From NCBI GenBank assembly GCA_004297635.1, contig SCUQ01000369.1:1-8487 (forward strand): a stretch of DNA of 8,487 nt. The letters are read 5' to 3'. The notes under the pieces are model-generated. The model saw only the letters and a list, made by a program, of their open reading frames with translations, did not search any database and was not told where the DNA came from. The translations under genes and the position numbers were made by a program. Every line of letters begins with the position of its first letter. Position 1 is the first letter of the stretch. Source of the DNA: Rhizorhabdus sp. (GTDB lineage Bacteria; Pseudomonadota; Alphaproteobacteria; Sphingomonadales; Sphingomonadaceae). Shown one piece after another: positions 1-6,336 of this stretch.

Positions 1-327
1 GCGGGCCGCACTGGCGAGCCGCATCTGGCGGTCTATTCGGGGGCGAAGGCGGCGGCCGGGGGCTTCATGCGCGCGCTCGCCAAGGCGGTCGGCCGGGGCA
101 TGGTGACCGCCAATTGCGTGTCGCTCTCCAGCGTCCGCACGCCGGGCATCGCGGGCTATCTCGAAAGCGAGGAATATGTCGCCAAAATGCTGAAATCCTA
201 CGTGATCCGGCGGCTCGGCGAGCCTGACGACGCGGCGAACCTCATCCTTTTCCTGAGCTCCGACGCTGCGAGCTGGATCACCGGGCAGGTCTATCCGATC
301 AACGGCGGCTACGCGATCACCCCGTGA
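1..327 (+). CDS. SDR family oxidoreductase, C-terminal part (5' end outside window)
   Basis: Frame 1 is open from the first base to the TGA at 325-327, giving 108 residues of an NAD(P)-dependent short-chain dehydrogenase/reductase. The catalytic YxxxK motif is visible as YSGAK, with Tyr at codon 12 (bases 34-36) and Lys at codon 16 (46-48). It is followed by the usual helix and beta-6 region (TANCVSLSSVRTPG) and by the family C-terminus: RRLGEPDDAANLILFLSSDAA in pattern, then WITGQVYPINGGYAI. The Rossmann nucleotide-binding half, including TGxxxGxG and the NNAG motif, lies upstream of the window, so cofactor preference cannot be judged. The first in-frame ATG in the window (67) falls after the catalytic Tyr and is not a start. 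Only 40 nt separate it from the MFS gene downstream on the same strand, so co-transcription is likely. Substrate is unknown. Confidence 0.93.
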   Translation, partial: AGRTGEPHLAVYSGAKAAAGGFMRALAKAVGRGMVTANCVSLSSVRTPGIAGYLESEEYVAKMLKSYVIRRLGEPDDAANLILFLSSDAASWITGQVYPINGGYAITP

Positions 328-367
328 TCGGCCGCCATTCCCTGGCCGTGGCGCGATCCGGCGCGGC

Positions 368-1588
368 ATGACCGCTGGCTCGCCATCCTCGCGGCTAGGC
401 GAGCTTCTCGCCGGCTGGCGCACCCTGGTCGGCGCCACCCTGGGCGCAAGCGTCGGGGTCCACGTCCTGCCCTTCTACACCGCCGGCCTGTTCATGGTCG
501 CGCTGGAAACGGAAAAGGGGTGGAGCCGATCGGCAATCTCGCTGGGCGCGAGCTTCTTCGCGTTAGGGCTCGGGCTGGCCGGGCCGGTTGTGGGCGCGCT
601 GTGCGATCGCTATGGCGATCGCCGGGTCATCATCCCCGGCCTGGTCTTTCAGATCGCGGCGCTGATCGCGCTTAGCCGGCTCGAAACCCTGACCGCCTTC
701 TATCTACTGATGAGCGGCATGGCGCTGCTCGGGGCAGGCTCGGGCGCGCTGGGCTATGCCCGCATCATTAACCGCCGCTTCCATGCCAGCAAGGGCACGG
801 CGATGGGGCTGATGATCACCGGCACGGCAGCATGCAGCGCACTCGCACCGATCGCTGTGCAGGCGGTGATATCGTCGCATGGCTGGCGCGCCGGATATCT
901 GAGCATCGCCGCGGCGGTGGTCGTCGTCGGCCCGCTGGCGCTACTACTGCTGCGCGGGGATGTGGCGGCCGTTCGCGATGCATCGGCAGCGCTGCCGCTG
1001 CGCTACGCTGATCTGGTTAGGGACCGGACCTTTCGGCTGCTGGCGGGTGCGATCTTCCTCGCCTCGCTTGCGGTGCCCGGCGTCATCACCCATCTCGCCG
1101 GCATATTGAAGGATGGTGGCATCGGCCCCGCCTCGGCCGCCTTGATGCTCGGGCTGGTCGGCCTCGCTCAGATTTTCGCACGGCTCGGCACGGGAATGCT
1201 TGCCGATCGCTTCTTCGCCCCGCGGGTGGCGGCGACGATCTTCGCGCTCAGCGCGCTCGGCTTTGCGATCTTCGGCCTGTTCGGTGCCCCCGTCGCGGTG
1301 ATCGGGGCGCTGGCGGCCGGGCTGGCCTATGGCGCGGAGGCAGATCTGCTCGGCTATCTGGTCGGCCGCTATTTCCCGCCCGATCAGTTTGGCCGGGTGT
1401 TCGGCCTGCTCTGCACTGTGTTCTTCGCCGGCAGCGCGCTGTCGCCCTTATGGTATGGATGGTCCGTCGATCATTTCGGCGGCTATCATGTCGGGCTGGC
1501 CGGGGCTTCTATGGCACTGTTGCTCAGCGCGCTCACCTTCCTGCGGATGCCGGCCTTTGGGCCTCGACATAGCTTGCATCGTCGATAA
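368..1588 (+). CDS. MFS transporter, monocarboxylate/oxalate-formate antiporter-like
   Basis: This 406-residue inner-membrane protein shows about twelve hydrophobic segments, roughly at residues 20-45, 57-78, 86-103, 109-131, 143-167, 173-196, 222-245, 255-275, 285-305, 308-330, 340-362 and 372-394. The MFS motif A in the loop after the second segment is GALCDRYGDRR (76-86), with a degenerate repeat GMLADRFF (276-283) in the second half. The GAEADLLGYLVGRYF stretch (322-336) and the GWSRSAISLG stretch (51-60) resemble the bacterial monocarboxylate-transporter-like MFS branch. By family, proton-coupled import of an organic acid is the likely role; the actual substrate is unknown. The ATG at 368 has no convincing Shine-Dalgarno sequence, but it places the first membrane segment about 18 residues in, which is normal for the family. 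The gene follows an SDR by 40 nt and ends 48 nt from the convergent acyl-CoA dehydrogenase gene. Confidence 0.9.
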   Translation: MTAGSPSSRLGELLAGWRTLVGATLGASVGVHVLPFYTAGLFMVALETEKGWSRSAISLGASFFALGLGLAGPVVGALCDRYGDRRVIIPGLVFQIAALIALSRLETLTAFYLLMSGMALLGAGSGALGYARIINRRFHASKGTAMGLMITGTAACSALAPIAVQAVISSHGWRAGYLSIAAAVVVVGPLALLLLRGDVAAVRDASAALPLRYADLVRDRTFRLLAGAIFLASLAVPGVITHLAGILKDGGIGPASAALMLGLVGLAQIFARLGTGMLADRFFAPRVAATIFALSALGFAIFGLFGAPVAVIGALAAGLAYGAEADLLGYLVGRYFPPDQFGRVFGLLCTVFFAGSALSPLWYGWSVDHFGGYHVGLAGASMALLLSALTFLRMPAFGPRHSLHRR

Positions 1589-1636
1589 CCCTTAACGTGC
1601 ATGGGATAATCACCCGCGGCGCGAAGCTTCCGGCGG

Positions 1637-3373
1637 TCAGAAGGCCTCTGCCGACAGGCGAGCGAAGGAGCGGTCATTCGCCAAGATGCCTTCGACCAGC
1701 CCAGCCGTTTGCGGGAGCAAGCGCTTGGCGTAAAAGTCGGCAATGGCAAGCTTCGTGGAGTTGAAAGCCGTATCATTGCGTGCAGCGGCAGCGGCCATGC
1801 GCGCCCACATCCAGCCCATCGCAACGAGCGCGAACAACCGCAGATAATCGGTGGCGACCGCGCCGGCGGTGTCGAGATCAACGCCCTGCAACGCCACCGT
1901 GGCTTCACGAAGCCGCACGAGCGCCTCATCGGTGCGAACGGCGACCGCTGATCCGCCCGCCCGCGCGAGATCGGCCGCGATCAGATCGAAGAAGCCCTGC
2001 ACGACGGTGCCGCCGGCGACCGAAAGCTTGCGACCGACAAGATCCATCGCCTGCACACCATTGGTGCCCTCATATATCTGGGCGATGCGGGCATCGCGGA
2101 CATATTGTTCCATCCCCCATTCGCGGATGTAGCCATGGCCGCCGAACACCTGCTGCGCCTGCACCGCGCTTTCGAAACCGAAATCGGTGAAGGCCGCCTT
2201 CACGACCGGAGTCAGCAGCGCGACGAGCGCGTCGGCCTTCGCCCGCTCACCGGGATCGGCATGATGGTGCGCACGATCGAGTTGGAGCGCGACCCAGCCG
2301 CCAAGCGCGCGAGCGCCCTCGACAAAAGCGCGAATGTTGAGCAGCATCCGGCGAACATCGGCATGCTCGACGATTGCGACGTGATTTGCGGAACCATCGG
2401 CACTGCGCCCCTGCAGCCGCTCCTTCGCATAGCTCGCCGCCTGCTGATAGGCGGCGCCCGCGACACCTAGCCCCTGGATACCGACCATGAGCCGCTCGGC
2501 GTTCATCATCGTGAACATCGCGGCAAGCCCACGATGCGGCTCGCCGACCAGCCAGCCAATCGCGCCATCATAGTTCATCACGCAGGTCGGTTGGGCATGG
2601 ATACCCATCTTCTTTTCGAGCGCGCCGACCGACATGTCGTTGCGGACGGTGAAACCGCCATCGGCATCGGGCAGATATTTGGGGACGAGAAACAGGCTGA
2701 TCCCCTTCACGCCCGCGGGCGCATCGGCCAGTCGCGCGAGGACGAGGTGGACGATGTTGCCGCCGAAATCATGATCGCCCGACGAGATGAATATCTTCTG
2801 CCCCGTCACGGCATAGCTGTCGTCTCCTTTGGGCTCGGCCTTCGTCTTGAGCAACGCAAGATCGGTGCCGGCGCTACTTTCAGTCAGCGCCATCGCACCC
2901 GTCCATTCGCCCGAGACGAGGCGCGGAAGATAGGTCGCCTTCAACGCATCGCTGGCATGCGCCGCGATCGCCTCGCTCGCGCCGCGGGTCAGGCCGGGGA
3001 ACAGTCCGAAGGACAGGTTCGCCGCCGACACCATCTCATCGAGCCAGAGTTGCAGGAGGAAAGGAAGCCCTTGCCCGCCGTAAAGCGGATCACCTGAAAG
3101 CGATGCCCAGCCCGCCGATACGAATTCGCGATAGGCATCGGCGAAGCCGGGCGGCGTGCGGACGGCGCCATCTACGAGGCGGCTGCCATGCTCGTCGCCC
3201 TCGCGATTGACAGGGTGTAGGCGCTCCGCGCAAAGCTTGCCTGCTTCCTCAAGCACGGTCGCCGCGAGTTCCGCGTCGATCTCCATACCGAGCTCGCCCA
3301 CCGCCGCATCGAAACCGAGCACCTCACGCAGAAGGAAGCGATAATCGTCGATTGGCGGGGTGTAACCGTACAT
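1637..3373 (-). CDS. Acyl-CoA dehydrogenase, long form (DmdC/FadE-like, with N- and C-terminal extra domains)
   Basis: The gene encodes a 578-residue FAD-dependent acyl-CoA dehydrogenase, which would introduce the alpha,beta double bond in an acyl-CoA and pass electrons to ETF. It is longer than the usual 380-400-residue enzyme. The N-terminus (YTPPIDDYRFLLREVLG, 4-20) matches the short N-terminal domain of the 3-methylmercaptopropionyl-CoA dehydrogenase type, and a further C-terminal domain runs from about residue 455 to the end. Core landmarks are ALTESSAGTDL (161-171, FAD/substrate region), FGGHGY (410-415) and QIYEGTNGVQ (432-441). Glu435 in YEGT corresponds to the catalytic base Glu376 of medium-chain acyl-CoA dehydrogenase. 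I chose the ATG at 3371-3373 because GAGGA lies 6 nt upstream and the conserved N-terminus begins there; a TTG 57 nt further up is the promoter -35 hexamer. A TetR regulator gene precedes it on the same strand. Chain length and substrate are not predictable; the DmdC name reflects family only. Confidence 0.93.
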   Translation of the reverse strand: MYGYTPPIDDYRFLLREVLGFDAAVGELGMEIDAELAATVLEEAGKLCAERLHPVNREGDEHGSRLVDGAVRTPPGFADAYREFVSAGWASLSGDPLYGGQGLPFLLQLWLDEMVSAANLSFGLFPGLTRGASEAIAAHASDALKATYLPRLVSGEWTGAMALTESSAGTDLALLKTKAEPKGDDSYAVTGQKIFISSGDHDFGGNIVHLVLARLADAPAGVKGISLFLVPKYLPDADGGFTVRNDMSVGALEKKMGIHAQPTCVMNYDGAIGWLVGEPHRGLAAMFTMMNAERLMVGIQGLGVAGAAYQQAASYAKERLQGRSADGSANHVAIVEHADVRRMLLNIRAFVEGARALGGWVALQLDRAHHHADPGERAKADALVALLTPVVKAAFTDFGFESAVQAQQVFGGHGYIREWGMEQYVRDARIAQIYEGTNGVQAMDLVGRKLSVAGGTVVQGFFDLIAADLARAGGSAVAVRTDEALVRLREATVALQGVDLDTAGAVATDYLRLFALVAMGWMWARMAAAAARNDTAFNSTKLAIADFYAKRLLPQTAGLVEGILANDRSFARLSAEAF

Positions 3374-3379
3374 CGGATG

Positions 3380-3384
3380 TCCTC
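3380..3384 (-). promoter_or_regulatory. Ribosome binding site of the acyl-CoA dehydrogenase gene
   Basis: On the - strand GAGGA lies 6 nt before the ATG at 3373. This supports the 578-residue start over the longer reading that begins with TTG at 3430. Confidence 0.7.
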
Positions 3385-3403
3385 GATCTGTCCAAGGCGA
3401 CCA

Positions 3404-3430
3404 ATTGTACCAAACATCTGTTACAGTCAA
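3404..3430 (-). promoter_or_regulatory. Candidate sigma-70-type promoter of the acyl-CoA dehydrogenase gene
   Basis: Reading the - strand, TTGACT (3430-3425; 5 of 6 match to TTGACA) is followed 15 nt later by TACAAT (3409-3404; 5 of 6 match to TATAAT). Transcription would start near 3397, leaving a leader of about 24 nt before the ATG at 3373. The 15-nt spacer is shorter than the preferred 17, so the promoter may be intrinsically weak. The spacer coincides with a palindrome that could be a repressor site. This is a sequence match only. Confidence 0.5.
3406..3425. promoter_or_regulatory. 20-bp imperfect palindrome, candidate TetR-family operator
   Basis: The + strand reads TGTACCAAACATCTGTTACA. 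Seven of the ten base pairs about the centre are symmetric (TGTA outermost, then CA, then a single A in each arm). It spans the whole spacer between the putative -35 and -10 hexamers of the acyl-CoA dehydrogenase promoter and sits 45 nt downstream of the stop codon of a TetR gene. TetR-family repressors commonly bind such 16-24-bp palindromes over promoters. That this protein binds here is inference; I saw no second clear copy in the window. Confidence 0.45.
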
Positions 3431-3470
3431 TGCCGCGCTGGATTTATTGTCGGCGCGCCGTCGATAGGGG

Positions 3471-4058
3471 CTATTCGTGGCGGAAGACGGAAACGATCTG
3501 GCGGGCGATATCGCCAGGCGACAACCGCCCGCTCCGATACCAGTCCCCCGCCTTGTTTAGCTGGGTCAGCAACAGCACGCGATAAAGTTGCCGATCGATA
3601 TGCGGCGGCAGGGGCAAGGCGTCGACAAGGGTGCGAAACATATCCTCGAACCGGTCACGCCGGATGATCAATTGCTCGCGGATCGCCTGCGGCACTTCTC
3701 GGAAATCGTTCATCATCGGCAGGGTCAGCGAGTCCGGGTCGAGTTGAATCTCAAGGAGCGTGACGCAGGCCGCTTCGAGTCGCGCCCAGGGTTCTTCCGC
3801 CGTCTCGATGGCCAACATTATACGCTTCGCAGCGGCATCGAGTGCGTTGTTGTGCAATTCGACAAACAGCGCGTCCTTCGACCGTATATGGTGATAAAGC
3901 GATCCGCCCAGAACACCCGTTTCCTTTCCGATGTCGCGCATTGACGTGCCGCGATAACCCTTGCGCGCAAAGAGTTGCGCCGCAATTTCGAGTATCTGCT
4001 GACGACGCTCTGATCCTTCGCGAAACGTTGCCACCCGATCTGCCTGCCTTATTGCCAT
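3471..4058 (-). CDS. TetR/AcrR family transcriptional regulator (KstR2-like style)
   Basis: This 195-residue protein has the two-part TetR layout. The N-terminal DNA-binding domain spans about 18-65, with helix one RRQQILEIAAQLFARKGY (18-35), the helix-turn-helix over TSMRDIGKETGVLGGSLYHHI (38-58) and the linker helix start SKDALFVELH (60-69). An all-helical ligand-binding domain runs from about 75 to 195. The C-terminal pattern GDWYRSGRLSPGDIARQIV resembles the TetR C-terminal class found in KstR2, a CoA-ester-sensing repressor of steroid ring catabolism in actinobacteria; this resemblance is from memory and does not establish the ligand. The ATG at 4058 has only a poor GGAA nearby. A GTG at 4034 (residue 9), preceded by AAGGCAGG, is a possible alternative start and leaves the DNA-binding domain intact. 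The gene lies upstream of, and parallel to, the acyl-CoA dehydrogenase gene, its most likely target. Confidence 0.9.
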   Translation of the reverse strand: MAIRQADRVATFREGSERRQQILEIAAQLFARKGYRGTSMRDIGKETGVLGGSLYHHIRSKDALFVELHNNALDAAAKRIMLAIETAEEPWARLEAACVTLLEIQLDPDSLTLPMMNDFREVPQAIREQLIIRRDRFEDMFRTLVDALPLPPHIDRQLYRVLLLTQLNKAGDWYRSGRLSPGDIARQIVSVFRHE

Positions 4059-4389
4059 TTTCCGCGGTTAGCACATCTTAGACTGAAGCGGAGAGCCGAT
4101 GACGGGAAGGCTCTGCAACGGCCCGGTCGTCGGCACGCTTGGGGGCGAACCTTAAGGCGCCGCTCGACGAGGCGGTACGGTGAATGCTCGCCGCCAACGC
4201 AAACACCTGACGGTCAGCCGGGCCGGTCGAACAATCCTCGCATCGTTGAAGTGCTCCACGAGCGGCAGCCTCGCTCATGTGGCCATACATCTGGCGCATG
4301 GCCCGGCTCGTTATTGAATTGGACGGACGGCTCCCGCCTCTTCATCAAATCCAGGGCGGTTCGGCTGCCTGGCGATTATTGGGGAGCGA

Positions 4390-4444
4390 GGCGGTGCAAC
4401 GAACGGAAATCGGGTGCGGACGCCCGCCCATGACGTGCACCGCC
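4390..4444 (+). promoter_or_regulatory. Possible structured mRNA leader upstream of the SDR gene
   Basis: A perfect 9-bp inverted repeat, GGCGGTGCA (4390-4398) and TGCACCGCC (4436-4444), can form an outer stem. Inside it, CGGGTG (4411-4416) and CGCCCG (4421-4426) form a 6-bp hairpin (one G-U pair) with a CGGA tetraloop. The outer stem ends 8 nt before the GAGGAG ribosome binding site and 20 nt before the start codon. It matches no riboswitch class I recognise. High GC makes chance stems common, so function is uncertain. Confidence 0.3.
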
Positions 4445-4452
4445 GCCGTGGC

Positions 4453-4458
4453 GAGGAG
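4453..4458 (+). promoter_or_regulatory. Ribosome binding site of the SDR gene at 4465
   Basis: GAGGAG lies 6 nt before the ATG at 4465, which fixes the start at this codon and not at the in-frame ATG at 4414. Confidence 0.75.
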
Positions 4459-4464
4459 CCTGTC

Positions 4465-5262
4465 ATGAACCGCCGCTTCGAAGGCCGCAGCGTGGTCGTC
4501 ACCGGCGCAGCATCCGGTATCGGTCGGGCGACAGCCCTTCTGTTCGCGCGCGAGGGCGCCAATGTCCTGGCCGTAGACCTTGATCCGGCGGTCGGCAGCA
4601 TCGCCGCGGACGCTCCAGATGCTGTCCTCGAACCCTTTCTGGCCGATTGTGGCGCCGAGGATGACGTGCAGGCAGCGATCGCCTGCGCGATGGAACGCCA
4701 TGGCCAACTCGATGTCGTGGTCGCCAATGCGGGTATATTAGGCGGCCTTGTCGGGCTGCTCGATCAGGGTGCGGAGGATTTCGCGCAGACCCTTCGGATC
4801 AACCTGATCGGCGCGTTCCTGGCGATCAAGCATGGTGCCCCCAGGATGATGGAACGCGGTGGATCGATTATCTGCACGGCATCGGTCGCCGGATTGCGTT
4901 CCGGTGCTGGCGGAATCGCCTATTCGGCATCGAAGGCGGGTGTCATCAATCTCGTCCAGCTGGCTTGTCAGCAGCTTTCCGGCACGGGAATTCGGGTCAA
5001 TGCGGTGTGTCCGGGTCTGGTCGAGACGGGGATGACCCAGTCGTTGTTCGACAAGGCGCGCAGCGCGGGAAAGGGGGCGCAGATCGGCCAGCTCAATCCG
5101 TTGAAACGGGGCGGTGCTCCGGACGAGATCGCAGCGGCAATCGCCTTTCTCGCTTCGTCCGAAGCCAGCTATGTCAATGGTCATGCGCTGGTGGTGGACG
5201 GTGGCCTTGCCAGTTCGCTGCCACTTTCACGACCGGCGTCGCTGGAGAAAACCTCGCTCTGA
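4465..5262 (+). CDS. Classical SDR family oxidoreductase, probably NAD-dependent
   Basis: The gene encodes a 265-residue classical short-chain dehydrogenase. The glycine-rich nucleotide-binding motif is TGAASGIG (13-20). Asp38 at the end of beta-2 (AVDLD) favours NAD(H) over NADP(H) by the family rule. NAG is at 88-90. The catalytic tetrad is complete: Asn113 (INLIGA), Ser140 (CTAS), Tyr153 and Lys157 (YSASK). The C-terminal signature [11 protein letters not shown] ends near 247, leaving an 18-residue Ser/Leu-rich tail slightly longer than usual. The start ATG has a GAGGAG site 6 nt upstream. The gene stands alone on the + strand, divergent from the tetR gene across 406 nt, and ends 43 nt from a convergent SDR gene. 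It would oxidise a secondary alcohol or reduce a ketone; the substrate cannot be read from sequence, though the neighbours suggest a step in the same catabolic route. Confidence 0.92.
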   Translation: MNRRFEGRSVVVTGAASGIGRATALLFAREGANVLAVDLDPAVGSIAADAPDAVLEPFLADCGAEDDVQAAIACAMERHGQLDVVVANAGILGGLVGLLDQGAEDFAQTLRINLIGAFLAIKHGAPRMMERGGSIICTASVAGLRSGAGGIAYSASKAGVINLVQLACQQLSGTGIRVNAVCPGLVETGMTQSLFDKARSAGKGAQIGQLNPLKRGGAPDEIAAAIAFLASSEASYVNGHALVVDGGLASSLPLSRPASLEKTSL

Positions 5263-5305
5263 GAGCGAAGCCGAAGACCCGCTCGAAACGGTGCGAGGCC
5301 CGACG

Positions 5306-6235
5306 TCACTCCATCGCGGATATCGGAACGGCGCCGCTATTCCTCGCCCGGCCGACTTCGAACAGCGATTGTTCAAGCCCGGTCAGCGGCACCCTTTCAT
5401 CGCTGCGGTCCCGGATACGGTCCAACCCGGCCAGCACCTGCTCGGCGGCATCGTCGCCCGTGCCGGCATATAGGCCTTGGGTAAGGGTGATATGCGCGCA
5501 TTCGAAACTGCCGGCACCGGCGCACATGATCATGCCATTCGGGGCCTGATCGCAGACCAGTGCCAACATGGCGGGCGCCACGCTCGCCGGATCGAGCGCG
5601 GCAAGCTGCTCTTCGGCCATGATATCGGCGGTCATGCGGGTCGCCGCCGACGGTGCAAGGCAGTTGACGTGGACATTGTATTTTGCCCCTTCCTGCGCCA
5701 GCGTCTTCATCAGCCCCACCAGCCCCATTTTTGCCGCACCATAATTGGATTGGCCGAAATTGCCGTAAAGCCCCGAGGAGGAGGTGGTCATCAGGATGCG
5801 GCCGTGGCCTTGCGCGCGCATCGGCTCCCACACGGCCTTGGTGCAATTGACCGATCCCATCAGGTGAACTTCGATGACGGTGCGAAAATCCTCGAGATCC
5901 ATCTTGGCGAAGGTGCGATCGCGCAGAATGCCGGCATTGTTGACCAATATGTCGACACGGCCCCATTGATCGATCGCCTGCGCGACCATCGCCGCCGCCT
6001 GGCCGGCATCGGTGACGCTGGCGCTGTTGGGCATGGCCTTTCCGCCCGCTGCGTGGATTTCCTCCACAACGGCATCGGCCGCGGCATTGCTGCCGCCTTT
6101 CCCATCACGCGCGCCGCCAAGATCGTTGACCAGTACCCGCGCGCCACGTTTCGCCAGCAGCAGCGCATGCGCCCGGCCCAGGCCGCCGCCCGCGCCGGTC
6201 ACGATGGCCACGCGGCCTTTCAAGTCGATCGTCAT
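5306..6235 (-). CDS. SDR of the MFE-2/17beta-HSD4 type, stand-alone 3-hydroxyacyl-CoA dehydrogenase
   Basis: This 309-residue protein resembles the dehydrogenase domain of peroxisomal multifunctional enzyme type 2 (HSD17B4), which oxidises (3R)-hydroxyacyl-CoA with NAD. Landmarks are TGAGGGLG (13-20), the insert NDLGGARDGKGGSNAAA (37-53) typical of this subgroup, NNAGILRDRTFAKM (99-112), MTTSSSGLYGNFGQ (149-162), and Tyr165 and Lys169 in YGAAK. With an offset of one residue, Ser152, Tyr165 and Lys169 align with Ser151, Tyr164 and Lys168 of the human enzyme. The hydratase and SCP2-like domains of MFE-2 are absent; the C-terminal 60 residues look like the linker-type tail of bacterial single-domain homologues. 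I chose the ATG at 6235 because GGAG is 8 nt upstream; a TTG at 6259 would add eight unlikely residues. It is the last gene of the leftward series, 101 nt after the enoyl-CoA hydratase gene. Confidence 0.9.
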   Translation of the reverse strand: MTIDLKGRVAIVTGAGGGLGRAHALLLAKRGARVLVNDLGGARDGKGGSNAAADAVVEEIHAAGGKAMPNSASVTDAGQAAAMVAQAIDQWGRVDILVNNAGILRDRTFAKMDLEDFRTVIEVHLMGSVNCTKAVWEPMRAQGHGRILMTTSSSGLYGNFGQSNYGAAKMGLVGLMKTLAQEGAKYNVHVNCLAPSAATRMTADIMAEEQLAALDPASVAPAMLALVCDQAPNGMIMCAGAGSFECAHITLTQGLYAGTGDDAAEQVLAGLDRIRDRSDERVPLTGLEQSLFEVGRARNSGAVPISAME

Positions 6236-6243
6236 TTCATAGG

Positions 6244-6247
6244 CTCC
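6244..6247 (-). promoter_or_regulatory. Ribosome binding site of the MFE-2-type SDR gene
   Basis: GGAG on the - strand lies 8 nt before the ATG at 6235 and selects it over the upstream in-frame TTG at 6259. Confidence 0.55.
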
Positions 6248-6336
6248 GGGAGTCAGCAAAGTTCGAATCTATGGTAGCGGGCGGGCCGCTTGCAATGTCT
6301 GGCAGGGTGACGCAGGTCCACCAAAAGCTGGCCATT

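Larger units (their letters stand above)
4059..4464. other. 406-nt intergenic region between divergent regulator and SDR genes
   Basis: This is the only gap over 300 nt in the window. It should hold the promoters of both the leftward tetR gene and the rightward SDR gene, but I found no strong -35/-10 pair for either. It contains a short perfect palindrome CTGACGGTCAG at 4207-4217, a foldable leader at 4390-4444 and a good ribosome binding site at 4453-4458. Short open frames occur on both strands (for example - strand 4078-4299, 73 codons), but none resembles a known protein or has a convincing start signal, so I leave the region as non-coding. Confidence 0.6.

Noticed and set aside
1589..1636. 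GAAGCTTC palindrome and flanking GC stretch between the convergent MFS and dehydrogenase genes, considered as a bidirectional terminator
   Set aside because: The pairing is broken after four base pairs from the centre and there are no T-runs on either side.
3374..3430. 19-residue N-terminal extension of the acyl-CoA dehydrogenase starting at TTG 3430
   Set aside because: The TTG is the start of the likely -35 hexamer, the extension has no family similarity, and a good ribosome binding site precedes the ATG at 3373.
3451..3460. Perfect palindrome CGGCGCGCCG between the tetR stop and the promoter, considered as operator or terminator
   Set aside because: Its loop would be too small for a stable hairpin, no T-run follows, and GC-only palindromes of this length are common in GC-rich DNA. 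The site at 3406-3425 is better placed.
4078..4299. 73-codon frame on the - strand immediately upstream of the tetR gene
   Set aside because: There is no clear ribosome binding site, no family resemblance, and a composition like a random open frame in high-GC DNA. A small gene cannot be fully excluded.
4738..5184. 148-codon - strand frame inside the SDR gene, and similar frames at 1486-1929 (-), 2534-3097 (+) and 6748-7410 (+)
   Set aside because: All lie within or across well-supported genes on the other strand, lack start signals and have Arg/Pro/Ala-rich, featureless translations.
5254..5268. Inverted repeat TCGCTC / GAGCGA around the stop codon of the SDR gene, considered as a terminator between convergent genes
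   Set aside because: The stem is only 6 bp with a 3-nt loop, it overlaps the stop codon and no T-run follows on either strand.
5477..6277. Long open frame (266 codons) on the + strand opposite the MFE-2-type SDR gene
   Set aside because: It is an antisense shadow: high-GC genes often leave the opposite strand open. The translation has no recognisable family motifs, while the - strand frame has a complete SDR signature.
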